In this document: positions 35,845 through 42,937 of the stretch, piece by piece
Layout: every line of letters begins with the position of its first letter
Numbering within the stretch: the first letter of the stretch is position 1
Source of the DNA: Candidatus Poseidoniaceae archaeon
Lineage (GTDB): Archaea; Thermoplasmatota; Poseidoniia; Poseidoniales; Poseidoniaceae
Reading direction: 5' to 3'
Assembly (NCBI GenBank): GCA_016777125.1
Contig: JADHSC010000001.1
Span: 1 to 64,000 of the forward strand
Length of the DNA stretch: 64,000 nt
Position numbers and translations under genes: made by a program
The notes under the pieces: generated by a model
Database searches by the model: none
What the model was told of the DNA's origin: nothing
Seen by the model: only the letters and a program-made list of their open reading frames with translations

Positions 35845-36369
35845 TCAAACAAGGTCTGTGAGTTTCTTCACTTTACCTTCTGATGGAGGAGTTCCTGCTT
35901 CAATTAGCGCTTCGATTTCAGCAATCATTGATTCTGCAAGATCGATTGTTTCTTGGGTTACAGTTGTACTCATCTCGATTGATTTACGAATCATTTTGAT
36001 TCCAGATTTAGCCTTTGAGAATTTCTTTGCGTCTTCCTTTGCCTTATCGCCACGTTGTTTAGCAGTGTATCCGGTTGCTTGATCGAGGAATAAAGACCAC
36101 TTCTTACGACTTTCTAACGCAGATTCACGACCGCCGTCTTGAGACAAAAATGATTCAAGGTCAGACCCTTTGAGTTGTACAACGTCAACCATGAGTTTAC
36201 CTTGATCTGTGTAAGAGCCTTTGATGGACGAAAGAAGACCGAATGATGCTTCGAATTCACCTTCAGAATTTGCTTGAACATTATCGAAATGTTGTGCTGC
36301 TAACTTTGCAAGACCAGCATTTCCACCAATCGACTTTTCTAAACCACGCTTAACTACGAATCGCTCCAT
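35845..36369 (-). CDS. Small basic/coiled protein of unknown function
   Basis: 174 aa, 9 bp upstream of tyrS and probably cotranscribed with it. The N-terminal half (MERFVVKRGLEKSIGGNAGLAKLAAQHFDNVQANSEGEFEASFGLLSSIKGSYTDQGKLMVDVVQLKG) looks like a small alpha-beta domain, with the second half lysine-rich and helical (KQRGDKAKEDAKKFSKAKSGIKMIRKS). No signal peptide, cysteine or catalytic motif. I do not recognise a family. The ATG at 36369 follows a spacer containing a + strand T-run. Confidence 0.65.
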   Translation of the reverse strand: MERFVVKRGLEKSIGGNAGLAKLAAQHFDNVQANSEGEFEASFGLLSSIKGSYTDQGKLMVDVVQLKGSDLESFLSQDGGRESALESRKKWSLFLDQATGYTAKQRGDKAKEDAKKFSKAKSGIKMIRKSIEMSTTVTQETIDLAESMIAEIEALIEAGTPPSEGKVKKLTDLV

Positions 36370-36458
36370 GTTAGGCCATCGACAGGTGCCTCATAAGTCT
36401 CGCGAAAGAGAAGCCACCTCATGCGGGGGGTTTTTTTGTGTTAATCCCTGCGCCAACT

Positions 36459-37646
36459 ATGCGCAAGATAGTGGCGATAGTCCTGATTGGAGTTCTCCTT
36501 CTACCATTGGCTTCTGCTTCTGAAGTCGAATTTTCTGATTTAACACCGCTTAGTTCTCAGAATCTTGCACTGAATGCCGGTGATCTTTCTCCAGATGGAA
36601 CCACTGTTCTCGTAGTGGGTTCAGATGGTTTTATTCACGGCTTTTCGGGGAATGAACCAGGGGACCGAGGAAAGGATATTTCGATAGACAGTGGTCGCAG
36701 CGCTTCTTTCAATGACATTGCATGGCATCCGAACGGTGAAACTGCACTCATAGCAGGTGATTTAGGAGCAGCCCTACGATATGTTCACTCTGACCAAACA
36801 ATTGAATCCTTAAATGGAGCAACGATTGTGAACGGAATAGAACTTACAAATGTGGAGTGGAGAGCAGGAGGTGATCTTGCTTTCTTTGGAGCACAAAATG
36901 GTAACATTTACAGTTTCAACCAAGGCGAGGGGCTCTCTGAAATAGAAGGCAGTATGAACTCGACAATTACCGATATAGCATGCCATCTTGAACAGAATAT
37001 TTGTGTTGTAACAACTCTCGAAGATGGCATAGGTGTCATCGATAGAACAAGAGAATTAACTTGGATAAGTGGAACCTCTGACCAAGCATGGATGGCGATT
37101 GATTGTCCGGAATCTACGCTCTATACTTGCACTGGATTTGCCAGTGGAAGACAATATCTTTCAATACGCATCGATATAGAGGATGCTTCGAAATCAACTG
37201 GTGATCTTGACGGAGATGGTGAAACAGAAGCGCGTCTTCTGAAAAATGGAGAGAGCGATTTCATCAAACTAAGCCGTGGGTATGATGGAACTACACTCGT
37301 CCATATGGCTCCGATGGAATCAGTTCGATACCAACCTAAATTGAATGAGATTTATCCTCACACATCTTCAGAAGAATTAACCGCATTCAATCCGACTGTT
37401 GCCGGAGATAGTATCACATTTATGTGGGAAAGGGGAGAAAACGATGGATGGATGGTCACAAGCACAGGGAAAATTGTTCAAATAACTCCTGACGAAACAA
37501 CACCAAGCTTGGGAATAATGGAAACAATGGTGTTCACTGCTGTGGCGATTTCGGTTCCTGGAGTGATAATTGGTTTGATTTACATGAATTCCCCGTTTTT
37601 ACAACGTAAATACCGTCAACTGCGAGGCTTTGATAAGAAAAAGTGA
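36459..37646 (+). CDS. Exported, membrane-anchored beta-propeller protein
   Basis: 395 aa from ATG at 36459 (MRKIVAIVLIGVLLLPLASAS), which gives a clean signal peptide; GTG at 36438 would add seven residues in front. The extracytoplasmic part has blade-like repeats (NLALNAGDLSPDGTTVLVVGSDGFIHGF; NDIAWHPNGETALIAGDLGAALRYV; TNVEWRAGGDLAFFGAQNGNIYSF), resembling WD40-type propellers. A C-terminal helix (MVFTAVAISVPGVIIGLIYM) and a basic tail anchor it. Two Cys in CHLEQNIC may form a disulfide. Function unknown. Confidence 0.72.
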   Translation: MRKIVAIVLIGVLLLPLASASEVEFSDLTPLSSQNLALNAGDLSPDGTTVLVVGSDGFIHGFSGNEPGDRGKDISIDSGRSASFNDIAWHPNGETALIAGDLGAALRYVHSDQTIESLNGATIVNGIELTNVEWRAGGDLAFFGAQNGNIYSFNQGEGLSEIEGSMNSTITDIACHLEQNICVVTTLEDGIGVIDRTRELTWISGTSDQAWMAIDCPESTLYTCTGFASGRQYLSIRIDIEDASKSTGDLDGDGETEARLLKNGESDFIKLSRGYDGTTLVHMAPMESVRYQPKLNEIYPHTSSEELTAFNPTVAGDSITFMWERGENDGWMVTSTGKIVQITPDETTPSLGIMETMVFTAVAISVPGVIIGLIYMNSPFLQRKYRQLRGFDKKK

Positions 37647-37718
37647 TTGTTCTTATCCTCATAGAGTTCGTGCTAAAGTTCATCAATTACTTTCAACCAC
37701 GTCCCACTAGGGAACACT

Positions 37719-38894
37719 ATGGAACCATACGAAGGCTTAGACTTTTACGACATTGAGTCCTTACTTACAGAAGAAGAAATTATGATTCGCGACATGGTTC
37801 GTGATTGGGTTGATGAAGAAGTCATTCCTAAGATTGAACACGCATGTGCTGAAGGTATTTTTCTAGATGAGTGGAGAGTTGCGCTTGGAGAAATGGGCGT
37901 CCTTGGCGCTCCATTGAAGGGATATGGTTGCCCTGGACTATCCTATGTTGCATACGGACTCATCTGTCAAGAACTTGAAAGAGGAGACTCTGGACTTCGA
38001 TCCTTTGCTTCAGTTCAAGGTTCCCTCGCAATGTACCCAATCTGGGATTTTGGAAGCGAAGAACAGAAGAACAAGTACCTTCCAAAAATGGCGAGTGGAG
38101 AATACATCGGTTGTTTCGGATTGACTGAACCAGATTACGGTTCAAACCCTGGTGACATGGTCACAAAGGCAGAAGATATGGGGGACCATTACCTTCTCAA
38201 CGGAGCAAAGATGTGGATTACAAACGGGACTATTGCTGATTTGGCTGTGGTCTGGGCAAAACTTGACGGCGTTATTCGTGGATTCATTGTCGAAAAGGAC
38301 GATGAAGGTTTTTCCGCTCCAGAAATGAAAGGAAAACATTCTCTCAAGGCTTCGGTCACATCCGAACTCGTATTCCAAGATTGTAAGATACCTAAAGATC
38401 GAATGTTACCAGATGTAAAAGGCCTGAGAGGACCATTTTCATGCCTCAACAATGCCCGCTTTGGAATTTCATGGGGTGCTCTTGGCGCTGCTATGGCCTG
38501 CTTCCACAGTGCCAAGACCTACTCGATGAGTCGAATTCAGTTCGATCATCCGATTGCCTCTTACCAATTAGTGCAGAATAAACTTGCATGGATGCTTCGA
38601 GAGATTACCAAAGGCCAACTCCTTGCCTATCATCTTGGACGAAAGAAAGACGATGGTACTTGGTTCAACGAACAAATCTCGCTTGCTAAGATGAATAACG
38701 TTGACATCGCATTAGAAATTGCTCGTGTATCAAGAGACATACATGGGGCCAACGGCATTCTAGATGAATATCCAGTCATGAGACATATGGCAAATCTTGA
38801 ATCTGTCAAGACATATGAGGGAACCCATGACATCCACAATCTCATTATTGGACGCTATATCACTGGAATTCAAGCATTCACACGAACAGTCTGA
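37719..38894 (+). CDS. Acyl-CoA dehydrogenase, glutaryl-CoA dehydrogenase-like
   Basis: 391 aa. FAD enzyme oxidising acyl-CoA and passing electrons to EtfAB, which is encoded 5 kb away. FGLTEPDYGSNPGDM and WITNGTIADLAVVWAK are the ACAD FAD/substrate segments. RSFASVQGSLAMYPIWDFGSEEQKNKYLPKMASGE resembles the glutaryl-CoA dehydrogenase branch. KTYEGTHDIHNLIIGR contains the catalytic Glu (YEGT/YEG.H). Decarboxylating versus non-decarboxylating activity cannot be decided by eye. Confidence 0.9.
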   Translation: MEPYEGLDFYDIESLLTEEEIMIRDMVRDWVDEEVIPKIEHACAEGIFLDEWRVALGEMGVLGAPLKGYGCPGLSYVAYGLICQELERGDSGLRSFASVQGSLAMYPIWDFGSEEQKNKYLPKMASGEYIGCFGLTEPDYGSNPGDMVTKAEDMGDHYLLNGAKMWITNGTIADLAVVWAKLDGVIRGFIVEKDDEGFSAPEMKGKHSLKASVTSELVFQDCKIPKDRMLPDVKGLRGPFSCLNNARFGISWGALGAAMACFHSAKTYSMSRIQFDHPIASYQLVQNKLAWMLREITKGQLLAYHLGRKKDDGTWFNEQISLAKMNNVDIALEIARVSRDIHGANGILDEYPVMRHMANLESVKTYEGTHDIHNLIIGRYITGIQAFTRTV

Positions 38895-38918
38895 GTGAAC
38901 TCAAACGCTTGAAAAAGT

Positions 38919-40214
38919 TCACACGTTTGGAAGTAATCCGATTCTTGCAAGACCTGACCAAACAGGGTCAAGGAACCTTGGAAGGAATCTGTGTCGAAGA
39001 TAAACCGCAGCAGCCAATGAGAGTTTCTGTACCTTGGAAAGACCGACTCTGCGAGTGAATACATCGCCTTGTTGCTTCTCTATTTGCTTCAAAATTTTAT
39101 CGTAAAATGCAATCATTGCTGCAGGAGAGTAACGCGTTCTTCGAGGAAGAAGCGGTAATAATTGACGTGCTTCTTCCAAATAGGTTCGAGCTCGCTCAGC
39201 ATAATGATGGCAGTAAGGCTCCCATGAAGAATTGAGAACAACTTTTCCTCCATGCAGATCTTGTTCGCCAATTCCATTGTGCTCAAGTTCGTCGAGAGGA
39301 AGATAAACACGATCTCTCTCAATATCTTCACCGACATCGCGCAATACGTTTGTCAACTGCATGAAGATACCCCAAGATTCTGCAAACTTTCTTGCACGTG
39401 GGTCATCATATCCGTAGATTTCAATACACATTAAGCCAACAACTGAAGCTACTCTGTAACAGTAAACATAGAGTTCATCGAATGTTCTATAGCGATTACT
39501 GTAGAGGTCGTCTTCCATACCAGATATAAGATCATCAAAGACACTGCGAGGAATTGAGTAGCGATCTACAGTATCCTTGAGTGCAAGGAAAACTGGGTCA
39601 GTACTGTAAACGCCTGAATAACATGTAGAGAGTTTCTTTCTAAAGAAAAAGAGTTGACTGATTTTGTTAAGATAAACTTCATTATCAAGAATAGTGGTCC
39701 TTTGTTGCAAAGACTCAAGTTGTTCACGATATTCTTTTGCTTCTTGGTTTAACTCGCCTTCTGCACCAGGGAAACGATCAGCCCAATCGCCATCAGCAAT
39801 ATCATCTGCACGACGACAGAATGCATAGACTGCACACATTGCTTGGCGTTGATCGTCTGGAAGATACTTGAATGAATGGTAGAAGTTTCCGGCTTCTCTC
39901 TTAGTTAACTCCTCACAATATTTGTAAGCAAGACGATGGAGTTCAGCAGGAGGCTTATCAGACCATATAGGTGCGTCTAAATCTGCAAAGGGATCAACAA
40001 GTTCATTCTCATCCCCAATAATTCCAATCAATAATGCTCCTTCGCGAAGAGCCTCCATAGCAGTCATGCTAACTGCCTTAACAGCATCTCTAGCTAACAT
40101 GACACCTGCTCTGAGGCGGTCGAGTGGAGTCGGATTTTCCTTTGCTGAGACTGAACTCTCTGCACCTCCCTTCAACGGGAAGAGAAGGTCCAAGGGTTTC
40201 CGGCGTTCCAGCAT
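38919..40214 (-). CDS. Squalene/phytoene synthase family protein (phytoene synthase-like)
   Basis: 431 aa. Head-to-head prenyl transferase. FYHSFKYLPDDQRQAMCAVYAFCRRADDIADG contains the first Asp motif (DDIAD). LTNVLRDVGEDIERDRVYLPLDEL is the second (DxxED), in the form usual for phytoene synthase. The N-terminal ~100 residues (LDRLRAGVMLARDAVKAVSM) are an extension with no clear domain. Product may be phytoene, the C40 carotenoid and retinal precursor, since GGPP synthase is present. It lies 120 bp downstream of a second family member on the same strand. Confidence 0.88.
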   Translation of the reverse strand: MLERRKPLDLLFPLKGGAESSVSAKENPTPLDRLRAGVMLARDAVKAVSMTAMEALREGALLIGIIGDENELVDPFADLDAPIWSDKPPAELHRLAYKYCEELTKREAGNFYHSFKYLPDDQRQAMCAVYAFCRRADDIADGDWADRFPGAEGELNQEAKEYREQLESLQQRTTILDNEVYLNKISQLFFFRKKLSTCYSGVYSTDPVFLALKDTVDRYSIPRSVFDDLISGMEDDLYSNRYRTFDELYVYCYRVASVVGLMCIEIYGYDDPRARKFAESWGIFMQLTNVLRDVGEDIERDRVYLPLDELEHNGIGEQDLHGGKVVLNSSWEPYCHHYAERARTYLEEARQLLPLLPRRTRYSPAAMIAFYDKILKQIEKQQGDVFTRRVGLSKVQKLSLAAAVYLRHRFLPRFLDPVWSGLARIGLLPNV

Positions 40215-40270
40215 CCTAACCAGTTATTCCTCGCGCTACTTCCTTAAGAGGCCTCCTCTCGAAAGTTTGG

Positions 40271-40280
40271 ATTAAATAAA
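40271..40280 (-). promoter_or_regulatory. Putative TATA box of the phytoene synthase-like gene
   Basis: Minus-strand TTTATTTAAT about 57-66 bp upstream of the ATG at 40214, in the 120-bp spacer between the two prenyl synthase genes. It suggests that the second gene has its own promoter rather than relying only on read-through. Confidence 0.3.
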
Positions 40281-40334
40281 GTTAAAGCAGGAGTGTAAAC
40301 TTTTACTTACAAGGAATGCTCAGTCGTGTAATCT

Positions 40335-41351
40335 TCATTTATCTTTATTCTTTTCAAGCAAACGACGTACTCCCCCTGGAATAACCAGAGCGCGCAATAA
40401 TTTCCTTGCATAAGATTTCATCTCATCTCTTGTAACCTTAATTCGTTCATCTGAATCAAGAATATTTCCAGTTCTCAAGAGAGTGACCGTACGCTGGCCA
40501 ATCAACACCGGCAACATACATGATGCTTTGAGACGGAATTGTTTGTCGGGAAGCATTCGAATGTAATCTGTGGCAGCTTCAAGATGTTCATTTGTTAAAT
40601 CCAAATATGCATCGTAGAGGGGACGGAATGTATCAAGATTTGAATCATCCAAGAGATCTTCTGGGACCAATCCGTGCTCTGCGAGTGCTTCACTTGGAAT
40701 GTAACATCTTCCAAAACGTAAATCCTCTGGAATATCTCGAAGAATGTTGATCATTTGAAGCGCCTTCCCGAATCGAATTCCTTTCTCAAGGAATATTTTC
40801 TCTTTCTCTGGAGATAACGTCATGAGATGGGCAAGAGACATCTTGCTCCAGAACGTACCAACGCAACCTGCAACTCTGTAGGCATAGTCATCCAATTCAT
40901 CATCTGAGGTGAGAGATAAAATGTTTCCACCTTCCATTGCTGTTCCAAAGCGTTGAAGATCAAGCATTTGCCCCCCTACGATTATTTCTAAGCATTCCAG
41001 AATACGCTTGCGATCTCCTTCATCATATTCTTGTAATCCTTCAATAACATCTTCTGCATTAAGAAGAAGTTCAGCCTCATGTGGATTCGTTTGAATCTCC
41101 GCAAGGTCTGAAAAATCCGGTAGAATGGTTTCACGGCCTTGGGCCACATCATTGTATTTCTCCAAAAAATCAAGTAAAATTTCGGCCTCACCGTGCTTAG
41201 AATCAGCAATTGTGTCAGCAAGTCTAGCCAAAAGGTACAGCATACCAATCTGGCCACGTACCTTTTTTGGAAGATATTTCAAGGTAGGATAAAACGAACG
41301 TGATGTTGTTTCAAGAAGTTTGTCAATTTTAGCATTGATTAGTACTGACAT
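40335..41351 (-). CDS. Squalene/phytoene synthase family protein (second, divergent member)
   Basis: 338 aa from ATG at 41351 with GGGGAGGAG just upstream; the ORF-track extension is rejected. TTSRSFYPTLKYLPKKVRGQIGMLYLLARLADTIADS contains the first Asp motif (DTIAD, squalene-synthase form). INILRDIPEDLRFGRCYIPSEAL is the second (DxxED with FGR.YIP). It lacks the C-terminal membrane helix of eukaryotic squalene synthase. It is clearly distinct from the neighbour at 38919, so the two may make different products or act in sequence. Confidence 0.88.
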   Translation of the reverse strand: MSVLINAKIDKLLETTSRSFYPTLKYLPKKVRGQIGMLYLLARLADTIADSKHGEAEILLDFLEKYNDVAQGRETILPDFSDLAEIQTNPHEAELLLNAEDVIEGLQEYDEGDRKRILECLEIIVGGQMLDLQRFGTAMEGGNILSLTSDDELDDYAYRVAGCVGTFWSKMSLAHLMTLSPEKEKIFLEKGIRFGKALQMINILRDIPEDLRFGRCYIPSEALAEHGLVPEDLLDDSNLDTFRPLYDAYLDLTNEHLEAATDYIRMLPDKQFRLKASCMLPVLIGQRTVTLLRTGNILDSDERIKVTRDEMKSYARKLLRALVIPGGVRRLLEKNKDK

Positions 41352-41479
41352 TGACTCCTCCCCTGTCCGACCCAACCTAATCTTCCGCATGAAGATTCGT
41401 GTTCTCACTGGCAAATTTTCGTGGCCGTAATACAGAAGACTTTAGATTGAAGGGGCGGTACGTCTGCATAGGTGAGGAG

Positions 41480-42937
41480 ATGGACTGTGGTTCTTGCGCT
41501 GCAATGATTCCTGATGACAGTATCTTCTGTCCAGAATGCGGGTCACGTCAAGAAATGTCCAGAGCAGGGAGTTTCTCAGCCATTGGGTCTACAAGTCTCG
41601 GTGGAGGTGAAGTAACCGGAGGCCGTGGTTTTGGAGTCGTCTCAGGAGAGGCTGTTCGCCAACAAAGAGAGACACAACAGCAGGGAATGCCTCAAGGGAT
41701 TCCAGCCGATGTTCTTCAACAAATTGCATCAGGCATTCATCAACAATCGAACCTCCCTCCAGGTGGCCAAATTCCACCTCAACAACCTTCTCAATTTCCG
41801 AACCAAATGAGTAATCAATTCCCACAAGCCCAACCGTTTGGTCAAAACCAACCTGGTCAAATGCCCCAGAGCCAACAAAGAAGTGATATCCCGACACTAC
41901 CAAAAGGACCGACACTGGGTAGCGGGGAACTTCCAACTTCAAACGTTGAACCACAATTGGGAGGGACTACAGTATCAAACAATCCAGCGGCTTCGCCTAC
42001 AGATGCGATGGTGAATCGATTGGCTGAGACGGAACGTGCAGTAAAAACTGAACGAAGAAGTCAGTGGCTCAACATGAATCAATCTAGTGCAACGAATGTT
42101 CTTGCTAATTTAGGAGCCGATCTCCCCTCACATCTGAAAGATGCACAAGGAATTACTCCGGCTGCTGAAGTAATTGCTGGAACGATGGGCCAGACTTCAC
42201 CAGATGCCCCAAATGAAGCCCTTTTGAGACGAATGTGCGAAGTTGCTTCTCGCCGAGTTGCTCGAAAACGCGGTGTTGCTGTTGAAACGCCAGAAGCAAA
42301 AACTGTTGACGGTGCCCTAATCGTAAACCTAACCTATGTCGACGATGGCAGGGTACTTGATACCCCTGAAGATTTAGAATCTGCATTTGAACACGCGATC
42401 CAAACTGAAGTGGCTTTGAAAGGATTTGACATGGATGTTCAAATCATCTTATCTTGCATGAAAGATGGAAAGGTCAGTACAATCGGAGCAACTGAAGAAC
42501 CCGAAGAAGAAATGTTTGCTTGCGAGGTTTGCGATGGCCTCGTTAAAGAATCTGATCCAAAATGTCCACATTGTGGAGCTGTTTTTGAAGAAGAAGAGGA
42601 AGAACTCGAAGAAAAGCCATCACGAGGAAGACCACCTGGACCATCTCGTGGAGGACCACCTGGACCAAAGAAGTCAGGGCCACCGGGTGGAGGACCACCT
42701 GGACCAAAGAAGTCAGGGCCACCGGGCGGAGGGCCACCCGGACCAAAGAAGGGTGGAGGACCACCCGGACCAAAGAAGTCAGGGCCACCGGGCGGAGGAT
42801 CACCTGGACCAAAGAAGTCAGGGCCACCGGGCGGAGGGCCACCCGGACCAAAGAAGGGTGGAGGACCACCCGGACCAAAGAAGTCAGGGCCACCAAAAGG
42901 AGGTCCATCCGGACCTAAACGTGGCCCGCCTCGATGA
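41480..42937 (+). CDS. Double zinc-ribbon protein with collagen-like GPPGPKK repeat tail
   Basis: 485 aa from ATG at 41480 (GGTGAG just upstream). N-terminal zinc ribbon MDCGSCAAMIPDDSIFCPECGSRQ. Then a ~130-residue Gln/Pro/Asn-rich disordered linker. A conserved-looking alpha/beta segment follows (RRMCEVASRRVARKRGVAVETPEAKTVDGALIVNLTYVDDGRVLDT), then a second zinc ribbon CEVCDGLVKESDPKCPHCGAVF and an acidic stretch. The last ~100 residues are GPPGPKKSGPPGGG repeats, with Lys in the X/Y positions. Its stop overlaps the helicase start (ATGA), so the two should be made together. The basic low-complexity tail might bind nucleic acid. Function unknown. Confidence 0.75.
   Translation: MDCGSCAAMIPDDSIFCPECGSRQEMSRAGSFSAIGSTSLGGGEVTGGRGFGVVSGEAVRQQRETQQQGMPQGIPADVLQQIASGIHQQSNLPPGGQIPPQQPSQFPNQMSNQFPQAQPFGQNQPGQMPQSQQRSDIPTLPKGPTLGSGELPTSNVEPQLGGTTVSNNPAASPTDAMVNRLAETERAVKTERRSQWLNMNQSSATNVLANLGADLPSHLKDAQGITPAAEVIAGTMGQTSPDAPNEALLRRMCEVASRRVARKRGVAVETPEAKTVDGALIVNLTYVDDGRVLDTPEDLESAFEHAIQTEVALKGFDMDVQIILSCMKDGKVSTIGATEEPEEEMFACEVCDGLVKESDPKCPHCGAVFEEEEEELEEKPSRGRPPGPSRGGPPGPKKSGPPGGGPPGPKKSGPPGGGPPGPKKGGGPPGPKKSGPPGGGSPGPKKSGPPGGGPPGPKKGGGPPGPKKSGPPKGGPSGPKRGPPR
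42628..42925 (+). repeat. Tandem GPPGPKK-coding repeats with a 105-bp higher-order unit
   Basis: Repeats of ggaccaaagaagtcaggg plus ccaccgggcggaggg encode GPKKSGPPGGGPP. A segment starting accgggcggagggccaccc at 42721 recurs at 42826, a period of 105 bp (35 codons). Mostly synonymous third-base differences distinguish copies, so it is under protein-level maintenance while still expanding or contracting. Confidence 0.9.

Noticed and set aside
36431-36437. T-run after a G-run as a transcription terminator
   Set aside because: The + strand has no gene upstream for it to terminate, and it directly precedes the start region of the membrane propeller gene.
42628-42925. Possible CRISPR array
   Set aside because: Repeats are in-frame coding units with no unique spacers; the translated GPPGPKK pattern and codon-level variation show a protein repeat.
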